From Spectribacter hydrogenoxidans (GTDB lineage Bacteria > Pseudomonadota > Gammaproteobacteria > Nevskiales > Salinisphaeraceae), in the NCBI RefSeq assembly GCF_031846275.1, contig NZ_JAVRIB010000009.1, positions 62,001 to 126,000 on the forward strand: 64,000 nucleotides of DNA. The letters are read 5' to 3'. Below the pieces are notes generated by a model. It made no database searches. It was given only the letters and a program-made list of their open reading frames with translations, and had not been told where the DNA came from. Below are positions 54,155-63,769 of the stretch, piece after piece; position 1 is the first letter of the stretch, and each line of letters opens with the position of its first letter. Made by a program: the position numbers and the translations under genes.

Positions 54155-54366
54155 GATACATGGTCGTCGTCGAGAAGGGCCCCGCCAGTTGGGGCGCATG
54201 CGTCCCGGACCTGCCCGGTTGCGTCGCCGCGGGCGACAGCCGCGACGAAGTGTTGTCACTGATTCACGAGGCCATCGAATTTCATCTCGACGGCTTGCGG
54301 GAGGACGGCGAGGCCCCGCCCGCGCCGCATTCGAGCAGCGAGTTTGTCGAAGTAACCGCGGCGTAG
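54151..54366 (+). CDS. HicB-like antitoxin without HicA
   Basis: 71 residues. MRYMVVVEKGPASWGACVPDL and GCVAAGDSRDEVLSLIHEAIEFHL match the RNase-H-like HicB fold; there is no DNA-binding extension. No HicA (a 60-residue dsRBD-like toxin) is found on either side. It is translationally coupled to DUF2442, so this trio may be one functional unit in which the HicB fold serves another partner. Confidence 0.85.
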   Translation: MRYMVVVEKGPASWGACVPDLPGCVAAGDSRDEVLSLIHEAIEFHLDGLREDGEAPPAPHSSSEFVEVTAA

Positions 54367-54386
54367 CCTGCCCTGTCGCCGTGGCC

Positions 54387-54524
54387 GGTCGGATGAATCC
54401 GACCCTACGGCCTGCAAAGCGCCTTGCCGTAGGGCGGAATTCATTCCGCCAGTGTGCCCGGCCCGGCCGGCGCCATGAATGGCGCCTTACGTTCCGTTCG
54501 GGGCAGGGCGCAATTCATTCCGCC
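54387..54524. repeat. Cluster of four REP palindromes
   Basis: Elements in order: 54387-54408 (minus), GGTCGGATGAATCCGACC then CTAC; 54429-54450 (plus), GTAG then GGCGGAATTCATTCCGCC; 54469-54490 (minus), GGCGCCATGAATGGCGCC then TTAC; 54503-54524 (plus), GCAG then GGCGCAATTCATTCCGCC with one arm mismatch. Orientation alternates, making two inverted pairs between the hicB-like and ppa stops. Confidence 0.87.
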
Positions 54525-54540
54525 TCACGCCAATGCCCGA

Positions 54541-55071
54541 TCAGGCGGCCTTGTACATCTCCACCGACCGCTCGATTTCCTGACGTGCGGCTTCGTGGCC
54601 GACCCAGCCGTCGATGCGCACCCACTTGCCATCCTCGAGATCCTTGTAGTGCTCGAAGAAATGGGCAATGCGGTCCAGCGTCAGCGCGTTGAGATCCTCG
54701 ACCGTCTTGATGTGGTTGTAGGCGGGGAAAATCTTGTGATGCGGCACGGCGATCAGCTTGGCATCCTCGCCGGACTCGTCGGTCATCTTGAGCACCCCCA
54801 CGGGGCGTGAGCGGATCACGCAGCCCGGCTGCAGCGGCACCGGCATCACCACCAGCACGTCCAGCGGATCGCCGTCGCCGCAGAGGGTGTCCGGCACGTA
54901 GCCGTAGTTACAGGGATAGTGCATGGGCGTGGTCAGAACGCGATCCACGAACAGCGCCCGGGTTTCCTTGTCCACTTCGTACTTGACCGGTTCGCTGTTC
55001 ATCGGAATTTCGATGATCACGTTGATGTCGTCCGGCAGGTTCTGCCCGCGCGAGACTTTTTCCAGGCTCAT
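54541..55071 (-). CDS. ppa: Inorganic pyrophosphatase
   Basis: 176 residues, the family I size. IEIPMNSEPVKYEVDK near 20-35, CNYGYVPDTLCGDGDPLDVLV (the DGDPLD triple-Asp metal site near 65-70), and KIFPAYNHIKTVEDL are conserved. It hydrolyses PPi in the cytoplasm to drive biosynthesis. It is divergent from the membrane PPase gene, with about 225 bp between. Together with a PPi-type PFK it must share the PPi pool, which raises a regulatory question. Confidence 0.96.
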   Translation of the reverse strand: MSLEKVSRGQNLPDDINVIIEIPMNSEPVKYEVDKETRALFVDRVLTTPMHYPCNYGYVPDTLCGDGDPLDVLVVMPVPLQPGCVIRSRPVGVLKMTDESGEDAKLIAVPHHKIFPAYNHIKTVEDLNALTLDRIAHFFEHYKDLEDGKWVRIDGWVGHEAARQEIERSVEMYKAA

Positions 55072-55135
55072 GCTTGCTCCGTGTTGGGGTTCGAGGGCGC
55101 GCGATGATACCGCAAAACGTGCGACGGATTGACGT

Positions 55136-55164
55136 TTGCCCCGGCCGCGCGCCCGGCCTACACT
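55136..55164 (+). promoter_or_regulatory. Candidate hppA promoter
   Basis: TTGCCC (55136-55141), a 17-nt spacer and TACACT (55159-55164). A second -35-like TTGACG lies at 55129-55134. The leader to the ATG at 55298 is about 130 nt, with AAAGGAG 8 nt before the start. Confidence 0.45.
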
Positions 55165-55297
55165 CGATCGCAGTCATCGCTATTTCCCAGTCTACGGGCC
55201 GGCTTTACCGCCGGTCGGGGGCCTTGTTGGTTGAAGGAGGAGTGCGACCGCCCACACGGGCATCGCGATAAATAATGACCTTATAAAGGAGTCGAGC

Positions 55298-57319
<2,022 letters not shown>

Positions 57320-57339
57320 TCCGGAGCCCGCTGCTTCTC

Positions 57340-57468
57340 AGCCCCTCTCCCGCGGGAGAGGGGCTGGGGAGAGGGCTGGTCGACTTGAGCACCGAACGAT
57401 CCGGCCACTTCTGATGTCAGGCTACGGCCCGATGCCATTGATCGGCATCGGGCCGTATTCATTCGGCC
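57340..57468. repeat. Intergenic palindromes after hppA
   Basis: AGCCCCTCTCCCG at 57340-57352 and its exact complement form a 26-bp perfect palindrome without loop, not followed by a T tract. A 14-bp stem TACGGCCCGATGCC with its complement spans 57423-57457. GGCCGTATTCATTCGGCC at 57451-57468 looks like a decayed REP core without the GTAG head. Nothing else is assignable between 57320 and 57598. Confidence 0.65.
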
Positions 57469-57598
57469 GATCTGATTCCGGTGCTTAACCAACCCGCCGT
57501 CATCGCGAGAAAGCCCCGCGCCAGCGGGGCTGCCGCGGCGATCTCCGGCCGGATTAAGCCGCCACATGGTGCCCACCCGAAACACCATAGCCGCGTCG

Positions 57599-57790
57599 CT
57601 AATCCTTCAGCACCTGCTGGATGAAGATTCGTGCCGACAAGATTCGGGTACCGGCATATCGCCCCAGCGCCACCAGGTCACCCAGATCGCCGCTGACCAG
57701 ATAGTCGGCCGAGCCGGCTTCCGCGATTGCCAGTATCCGATTGTCGTCGGGATCGGGGCTGGTCGAAACGGTGTGCGGCTTATCGATCAG
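57599..57790 (-). pseudogene. PIN-domain toxin, N-terminal half missing
   Basis: The minus-strand frame from about 57790 to the TAG at 57599 reads LIDKPHTVSTSPDPDDNRIL, AIAEAGSADYLVSGDLGDLV and ends in FIQQVLKD. This is the C-terminal half of a COG1569-type PIN toxin, with the DPDDN and SGD motifs of the nuclease core. The N-terminal part with the first catalytic Asp is absent: the fragment begins within the antitoxin stop region. A deletion removed about 70 codons. Confidence 0.72.
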
Positions 57791-58032
57791 CGCCTGGCCA
57801 GCCGGGCAAAACGGACGGCTTCCTCGCTGAGCCGGTCGATCTCCTCGTCATCGAGGTCCGAGAAGCGGTCCCTGAAGTCCTCCGTGGTCCGATCCAGGAC
57901 ACGCCAGCACACCGCCTCCTCGACGAAGCGCGATAGGTCGCCCTTTTTGTAACCTCGTTCAGCCAGGAAGCTGCGTACCTGCCGGTCCGCTTCGTTCGAT
58001 ACCTTGAGGTGCCAGCGTGTCTGCTCAGTCAT
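57787..58032 (-). CDS. Antitoxin of the broken PIN toxin
   Basis: 81 residues from the ATG at 58032 (MTEQTRWHLKVSNEADRQVR); a longer start at 58092 is open. KVSNEADRQVRSFLAERG and GDLSRFVEEAVCWRVLDRT form a ribbon-helix-helix-like domain, and the C-terminal DLDDEEIDRLSEEAVRFARL would embrace the toxin. It seems intact while the toxin is truncated, so it is now an orphan regulator. No intact partner is seen nearby. Confidence 0.78.
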   Translation of the reverse strand: MTEQTRWHLKVSNEADRQVRSFLAERGYKKGDLSRFVEEAVCWRVLDRTTEDFRDRFSDLDDEEIDRLSEEAVRFARLARR

Positions 58033-58266
58033 TGGCGAATTAGGCGCTTGTGTGTCCAAGCGCATATTGAAATCAAGCCCTCTCTGTCGCAATCGATGAT
58101 CCCACTGCGCGTGCTAAGCGCGTACTCTGCGGACGTGATGGTTTGGCCAGTCCGGTATAGTTAGCCTGGCTATTCCAAAGATGCCTGCGTCCCGATAATG
58201 CCCGCGCTCGGGGCCGATGGCCGCGGCATTGTCCGGGCACGAAAGCGGCGTGCGATCTCTCCAGCC

Positions 58267-58740
58267 ATGACCAACGACAACCACTGGATGACCCTGGCCC
58301 TGGAACGGGCCCGCGCGGCGCAGGCCGAGGGCGAAGTACCCGTCGGCGCCGTCATCGTTCGAGATGACGAACTGATTGCAACCGGCCGCAACGGCCCGGT
58401 CGGCACCTGCGACCCCACCGCCCACGCCGAGATCGCCGCCCTCCGCGCCGCCGGCCGGGCACTCAACAACTACCGCCTGCCCGGCTGCACCCTGTACGTC
58501 ACCCTGGAGCCCTGCCAGATGTGCGCCGGCGCCATCGTCCACGCCCGGATCGAGCGGCTGGTATTCGGCGCGGACGATCCCCGCGCCGGGGCCGTGCATT
58601 CGGTGGCCGCCGCGCTGGACACCGCCTGGCTGAATCACCGGACTACCTGGACGGGTGGCGTACGTGCCGAGGAAAGCAGCGGATTGTTGCAGGCTTTTTT
58701 CCGCCAGCGGCGCGCGCGGCGGCCGGCCGAAGCCCCCTAG
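58267..58740 (+). CDS. tadA: tRNA-specific adenosine deaminase
   Basis: 157 residues from the ATG at 58267 (MTNDNHWMTLALERARAAQ). Zinc and catalytic residues are in HAEIAALR (His and Glu) and EPCQMCAGAIVHAR (Cys-x2-Cys). NGPVGTCDPTAHAE is the family segment. It makes inosine at the wobble position of tRNA-Arg(ACG). Essential in most bacteria. Monocistronic; about 425 bp without a gene follow. Confidence 0.96.
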   Translation: MTNDNHWMTLALERARAAQAEGEVPVGAVIVRDDELIATGRNGPVGTCDPTAHAEIAALRAAGRALNNYRLPGCTLYVTLEPCQMCAGAIVHARIERLVFGADDPRAGAVHSVAAALDTAWLNHRTTWTGGVRAEESSGLLQAFFRQRRARRPAEAP

Positions 58741-59165
58741 ACACCGCGCAAGCGCGCGGATTCACCGCGCCGTCATCGCGTTATCACCCACTGTTGAAGT
58801 CGCCCCGGACGGGTGGCGCCAAACATATCGCGGTGCCCGGGAACAACCCCCTATCCGGGATTATCACCCTTTCGAAGCGCTATCCGGTCGCCAGGCCGCC
58901 GGTAACTCTTTGTGCAAACGTGATTTTTGAGCAGTTCGGTGAGGGCAAAAAGCGTTTGCGCGCAAACAGTGTGACGCGCCTGGCTCGGCTACCCGGGGCC
59001 GCTGCGCGCGGTATCACCAGGGAGTTCGCGTGCCATGGTAAAAAAAACCCAAGAAGGGTTTGACTCGCGTAAAAAGCCATGCGTATATTGCTGCTACGCG
59101 AGATTCGCGAAGGGTCCCCGTTTCTTGGGGGGCGTTACTGTTTGGACCTTAGGGAGAACAGCCCG
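58741..59165. other. Gene-free region with a 14-bp palindrome, upstream of the large lipoprotein gene
   Basis: No credible gene. GTTTGCGCGCAAAC at 58954-58967 is a perfect palindrome and could be an operator. AAACCC-N5-GGGTTT at about 59044-59060 is a short hairpin just before the promoter. The remainder shows nothing I can assign. Confidence 0.5.
59059..59088 (+). promoter_or_regulatory. Sigma-70-like promoter of the large lipoprotein gene
   Basis: TTGACT (59059-59064), an 18-nt spacer and TATATT (59083-59088). This gives a leader of about 70 nt to the ATG at 59166, which has AGGGAGA 9 nt upstream. Confidence 0.68.
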
Positions 59166-62100
59166 ATGAGAAGTACTCAGTTCAGGTCATCCGAGAAGGG
59201 ATGGCTTAGAGCTGCAGCCGCACGCATGCTTATCGCCACAGCGGCGGTAGGTCTGATTGCAGGCTGTGGCGGTGATGACAACGTTCGGAATTCAACAGGG
59301 GGCTCTAACAATCAGATCAACGGGCCCGTCGGCACCGTGATTGGTACTGTGCAAGACACTAATGGTCAGCCGATCCCCGGCGCCTCTGTGTCTGTGGGTG
59401 ATCGCACGGTGACCACCGGTGACAGCGGTAATTTTGAGATCGACGACGTGCCGGTGACGAACACCGTCGGCACGAACACCGGGGCTACGAACAACCAGTT
59501 CATCCCGGTTTCGATTGTTCCCCCCGAGGGTTTTGCCGGTGCGACTGCAACGGTCAATCCGGAGGCGCAGTTCTTTAACGAGACACCGCCGGTTTCTGCA
59601 CCGAGCAATCCCCCGACCACGTTTGTTGATGGCTACTCGGCCAGCGTAGGCACCATCCGCTTGCCGGCGCTGACGACCGAGGTCCGGGGTACGCTACGTG
59701 CGTCTGCGACGGGCAATGTTATCGGCAACGAGAGCATGAGCCTTGATTTTTCGGACATCGCCATCGATTCACAGGCGACCGATAACGCAGGCAATACGAT
59801 TCCGGCTGAAGGCACGACCGTGTCCTACTCGGTGCCGTTGATCACAACCACGACCGACGCCGATGGCCGTTTCGTGTTCAACAACGTGCCGGATGACTCG
59901 TGCTTCGTGTTGCGCACTGTCAACTTTGTCAATCTGGGATTTCAGACGGGTAATCCCACGAACACCAACTTCTGTGACAACCCGAATGACGGTGGCAGCC
60001 CGGTAGACCTGCGTGGTGTGCTGATCTCCACCACCTCTGAGTCCAATAATACTGTCGAACTGGCCGGTCTGACCGCCACCGATGATGTGGACAACGACCA
60101 GGTTGGACCGTACGTAAGCTTCGTGTCAGACGTGCCCGTCCTCAACACCGGTGCTTCGCCCGGCAATGATGGCAACCGGGGCACCCTCTCCAACGGTGTC
60201 GATGGCACGGGCGGTATTGTTATCCGCTTCAGTGAACCGGTTGCGACTAACCTCAACGACAGCGATCTGATCGTTGTTACCGGTGATGCCCCGAACCAGA
60301 CGGCCGTCGGTGCTGATCTGACGGTCACTGGCGCCAATGAAGTGACGGTGACTCTCGACAGCGCGCTCGATCCGGGGACCGAGTTCAACGTTTACATTCG
60401 TACCCAGGCCTTGCTGGATTCTGCCGGTAACCAGCCGCGGGACGACAGCCCGGGTGGCCCGAACGGCAACGAGCCGACGTTCGACGACGCTGGTGTAATG
60501 TTCGCCAGTGCCAGCCAACTCGGCGTTTTCCTGGAGACCTTTGAGCCGACGAACACCGTGGCTGATGCGGTCATGCTGGAACAGCGTAACGAGCAGGTTG
60601 ACACGGGCGATCCGGCGGATCAGTTCCCGTTCCAGACCACTTCGACGCTCGTTGACACGGTTGATGACTCGTTGCTGAATAACGCGGTCAGTTCAACAGG
60701 TGCTGTCGAAACGCCGGGTGCTCAGGGCGAATTCAATGACGAAATTCAGAACCTGAACGCGGTCAACTTGCCGGATCCGAATGAGGATTTCTTTACCGAT
60801 ATCCTCCACGGCATCCTGTTTGGTGACTTCGACTTCACGCACGGCGATGTTGCTCGTGTGACCGTGACCCTGCCGACGGAAAACCCACCGATGGATGTGG
60901 TCATGAGCGTGCGTCGAAATAGCACGCTGCGCGACGTCCTGATCTTCCCGGTGGAAGGCCCGAACGGCAGCGCCATCAACGCTGGTCGCCTGGGCACCAC
61001 CGCCCCGGATACCAACCGCTTCATCATTGATCCGAATGGCCTCACGTCCTTCGACGTGGTGATCATCGGCCGCAATGCTGAGCGGGTGCAGCCGAGTGAT
61101 GTGTTGATCGCGACCTCACGTGCCGATGCTGGCCTGCTGGGTGGTGAGGCGATGCTGACGTTGGAAGACAACGCACCGCCGACCGTCACCCCGCAGCTGT
61201 TGGCGCAGCAGATCGATCCAAGTCTGGCCGTGACCACCGGTACTGGTGGTGGCGTTGTCAGCGGCGGATCGGGTGATCGCCATCTGTTCGTGTTCCCGGT
61301 GTCGCCGCAGGCCCTGGATAACCAGGATCCGAACGGCAACTACAACAACGACACCCTCCAGGACGAACTGGGTTCCACCAACTTCGACGAAGCTGGTGAG
61401 CGTGGTGCTCGGACAATCCCGGGCGTAACTAACGGTCTGTCCGTGTTCCACGATGCGACGTCGACGGCAGCGTTCATCGCTGAGCCGGCTCGCACCCTGG
61501 GCGTGTCGGTAACCGAACCGCTGGCGGCACCGCCGCTTCTGGCCACTCCGGCCTACAGCGGTGGCGCCAGCCTGGTGGACTTCACGAGCCAGAATAATGT
61601 GGCTCTGGAAGGCACGTTGGGCGGCGTGGATCGTACACATCTCGTCATCTTCGGTGCCGAGAACGTGTTCAATCTGGAAGCTGATGGCCGCGGTACGGAA
61701 GAGAGCATTCTCGACCTGACCGACACCATCGAAGACCAGAACGGTGTGGTTGCCGATATGGCCGCCAATGCTCGCGCCCTGGTGCGTGACAACAAGCCGC
61801 CGGTCATGACCTTCGCGTTCTATGATGGTCAGCAGGTGGTCTTCCGCTTTGACGAGCCTGTGCGTTTGCAGGGCCAGATCGAGTTTCTCGATTGTGGCGC
61901 TCCGACCGCTATCAACCTCGCCAATGCGGCGACTGACCCGACTGATCCGGCCGTGTTGTCGATGGGCAACACCCAGATCACGATCCCGACCGACAACCCT
62001 GCTGTCCCGAACGTCTCGGGTTGCTTCGGGGATGCGGATCTGGAATACGCCGAGGATGCGTACAGTGCGGCTAATCTGGCCGGACTGACCAACCTGCCGA

Positions 62101-62894
62101 TGGGTGCCATTGACGATACCCCGGGGCATGGTGCTGTCAGTTACAACACCGTTCCGGACCGTGCCGCAGGCACCGTGTTCGGTACGGCGTTCCCTGACAA
62201 CACTTGGGATGACTGGGCCAGCAATGGCTTGGGCATGGACGCGCCGATCTTCGCCATGGCAGATGTCGTTGGTCCGTTTGCAATCACTTCTGTGGTTCGC
62301 GGTTCGAACTACAGCACGGTTGCTCCGGGACCGGGTGTTGCCACCGATACGTTCAACATCGATATCACGTTCAGCCAACCGTTCTTCGTCACTGACGGTG
62401 ACGCGGTTGACACACGTGATGATGTGAACGGTGCCGATGCTGATGAGGACGGCCCGGGTAACAACGACGGAACCGTGACTCAGGCCGAGTTGGTGGCGTG
62501 GGCTGCCGGTAAGTTTGAGCACTTCGATGCAACCGCAGCTGCTGCGAACCCGCCGACGGATGTCCAGATCCTTGACAGCAATGGTCAGGACATTACGACG
62601 GTGTCCGGCGACAATCAGGCTGCTCAGCGCATCATCCTCACCTTTACGCAAGCCAATCCGATTGTGGCTGGTGATCAGGTGCGGATCGTCTCGGGCAGTC
62701 AGTTGGAAGCCCAGTTCGATGCTACCAGCAATACGTTGGTCTTTGCCTTCGATGAGGGCACGGGCCAGCCAGCTGGCTCGCATGGACCTGCTGACGGTAA
62801 CAACGAGCCGAATGAGCTTGCGCCGATCCCGCCGGCCCCGACGACCTACACCTGCCCGCAGGCAGGCCCGGTCGGCATGGCTGGTGAGTGCTAA
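59166..62894 (+). CDS. Very large exported lipoprotein with Ig-like domains
   Basis: 1242 residues from the ATG at 59166. A signal peptide ends in the lipobox LIAGCGGD (Cys near 36). A carboxypeptidase-regulatory-like domain follows (GTVIGTVQDTNGQPIPGASVSVG, abbreviated, about 55-110). SbsA-like Ig domains begin near 345 (GGIVIRFSEPVATNLNDSDL; VTLDSALDPGTEFNVYIRTQ), with a further FDEPV element near 895. The mature chain is acidic and rich in Asn, Thr and Asp; an Asp-rich Ca2+-loop-like stretch (VNGADADEDGPGNNDGT) is near 1090. Base composition is visibly less GC-rich than the neighbours. Own promoter and terminator. Probably surface exposed; function unknown. Confidence 0.8.
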   Translation: MRSTQFRSSEKGWLRAAAARMLIATAAVGLIAGCGGDDNVRNSTGGSNNQINGPVGTVIGTVQDTNGQPIPGASVSVGDRTVTTGDSGNFEIDDVPVTNTVGTNTGATNNQFIPVSIVPPEGFAGATATVNPEAQFFNETPPVSAPSNPPTTFVDGYSASVGTIRLPALTTEVRGTLRASATGNVIGNESMSLDFSDIAIDSQATDNAGNTIPAEGTTVSYSVPLITTTTDADGRFVFNNVPDDSCFVLRTVNFVNLGFQTGNPTNTNFCDNPNDGGSPVDLRGVLISTTSESNNTVELAGLTATDDVDNDQVGPYVSFVSDVPVLNTGASPGNDGNRGTLSNGVDGTGGIVIRFSEPVATNLNDSDLIVVTGDAPNQTAVGADLTVTGANEVTVTLDSALDPGTEFNVYIRTQALLDSAGNQPRDDSPGGPNGNEPTFDDAGVMFASASQLGVFLETFEPTNTVADAVMLEQRNEQVDTGDPADQFPFQTTSTLVDTVDDSLLNNAVSSTGAVETPGAQGEFNDEIQNLNAVNLPDPNEDFFTDILHGILFGDFDFTHGDVARVTVTLPTENPPMDVVMSVRRNSTLRDVLIFPVEGPNGSAINAGRLGTTAPDTNRFIIDPNGLTSFDVVIIGRNAERVQPSDVLIATSRADAGLLGGEAMLTLEDNAPPTVTPQLLAQQIDPSLAVTTGTGGGVVSGGSGDRHLFVFPVSPQALDNQDPNGNYNNDTLQDELGSTNFDEAGERGARTIPGVTNGLSVFHDATSTAAFIAEPARTLGVSVTEPLAAPPLLATPAYSGGASLVDFTSQNNVALEGTLGGVDRTHLVIFGAENVFNLEADGRGTEESILDLTDTIEDQNGVVADMAANARALVRDNKPPVMTFAFYDGQQVVFRFDEPVRLQGQIEFLDCGAPTAINLANAATDPTDPAVLSMGNTQITIPTDNPAVPNVSGCFGDADLEYAEDAYSAANLAGLTNLPMGAIDDTPGHGAVSYNTVPDRAAGTVFGTAFPDNTWDDWASNGLGMDAPIFAMADVVGPFAITSVVRGSNYSTVAPGPGVATDTFNIDITFSQPFFVTDGDAVDTRDDVNGADADEDGPGNNDGTVTQAELVAWAAGKFEHFDATAAAANPPTDVQILDSNGQDITTVSGDNQAAQRIILTFTQANPIVAGDQVRIVSGSQLEAQFDATSNTLVFAFDEGTGQPAGSHGPADGNNEPNELAPIPPAPTTYTCPQAGPVGMAGEC

Positions 62895-62923
62895 GGCCTA
62901 GATAAAAAGTAAGAAGACCTTTG

Positions 62924-62953
62924 AGAGGGGGGCGAAAGCCCCCCTCTTTTTTT
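62924..62953 (+). terminator. Strong intrinsic terminator
   Basis: AGAGGGGGGC-GAAA-GCCCCCCTCT (10-bp stem, tetraloop) followed by seven T. It ends the lipoprotein transcript. Confidence 0.93.
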
Positions 62954-63140
62954 GTGGATGCGCCCAGCATGGGCGCACTCCTGCGGGTGGAAGTCCCGCG
63001 ACGAGTTGGCCACAACGAGTGAAGCGAAGCGCAACTGCACGAGGGCGACCGAGTGTGGGGAGGAAGCGTGGAGCGTAATCTGCGAGCCGATGGACAAGAA
63101 CCGGATACAAGGCGCTGCCGAGAAAGAGGAAAAGGGGTAA
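62954..63140 (+). mobile_element. Group II intron-like 5' fragment
   Basis: Starts with GTG directly after the terminator T tract. TGCGCCC-AGCAT-GGGCGCA (62959-62977) and GCGGG-N7-CCCGC (62983-62999), then a GAAGCGAAGCGCAACTGCAC-like segment, resemble the 5' part (domain I) of bacterial group II introns as I remember them. No reverse transcriptase gene and no domain V hairpin follow; other mobile sequence begins about 63141. Location right after a terminator fits the target preference of class C introns. The identification rests on memory of the sequence type. Confidence 0.45.
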
Positions 63141-63142
63141 GG

Positions 63143-63690
63143 AAAAGGGGTCAGAGCCCTTTAAGAGAAGGATCGCCTCAGCCCATCCGGGATGCATTCG
63201 CCGCCCAACCCGCCTAATCTGGGCGTCCGGGGGCTAGGAACGCCGAGGGTGCATGCCACGAAAACCACGTTTCTACCTGCCCGGTGTGCCGGTGCATCTG
63301 GTGCAACGCGGGCACAGTCGCAAGGCGGTGTTTTTCGAGGATGAAGACTACCGGGCGTATCTGATGTGGCTGGGCCTGGCCGCATCGCGTTATGACTGCG
63401 CGGTCCATGCCTATGTGCTCATGACCAACCACGTGCATTTGCTTGCTACCCCCGCGAAGGCAGAGTCCGCGGCCCGGATGATGCAATACACCGGCCGTCA
63501 TTACGTACCTTTCATCAACCACAAGTACGGGCGCAGCGGTTCGCTCTGTGGGAAAAGGGGTCAGAGCCCTTTAAGAGAAGGGTCGCCTCAGCCAATCCGG
63601 GGATGCATTCGTCGCCCAGAGCAAAAAGAGCTCAGAGCCCTTTAGGTCCTTTAGTTCAGGGAACGGGATCAGAACCCTTTAAGAGAGGGT
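63143..63690 (+). repeat. Repeated AAAAGGGGTCAGAGCCC motif around the RAYT copies
   Basis: AAAAGGGGTCAGAGCCC plus TTTAAGAGAAGG appears at 63143, again at 63553, and in altered form at about 63624 (AAAAAGAGCTCAGAGCCC) and 63665 (GGGATCAGAACCC). Each of the copies at 63143, 63553 and 63665 is followed by a TCG-CTCAGCC-ATCCGGG-ATGCATTCG block. These boxes are commonly seen next to Y1-transposase elements. Confidence 0.75.
63253..63645 (+). pseudogene. REP-associated Y1 transposase (RAYT), truncated copy
   Basis: The first 97 or so codons are a good RAYT N-terminus: MPRKPRFYLPGVPVHLVQRG, HSRKAVFFEDEDYRAYL and YVLMTNHVHLLATP, with the HUH-type His-x-His of the IS200-like nuclease (NHVHLL). After ...YGRSGSL (about 63548) the sequence switches to the AAAAGGGGTCAG repeat, so the catalytic Tyr region is lost; the frame runs into unrelated residues to a stop at 63645. 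It starts the same as the copy 517 bp downstream. Confidence 0.85.
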
Positions 63691-63769
63691 CGTCTCAGCC
63701 CATCCGGGATGCATTCGCCGCCCAACCCGCCTAATCTGGGCGTCCGGGGGCTAGGAACGCCGAGGGTGC

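Noticed and set aside
57340..57365. Perfect 26-bp palindrome as hppA terminator
   Set aside because: No loop and no T tract follow on either strand; kept only as an intergenic palindrome.
61116..62783. Minus-strand open frame of 555 codons opposite the large lipoprotein
   Set aside because: The plus frame has signal peptide, lipobox, Ig-like motifs, promoter and terminator; the minus frame has none.
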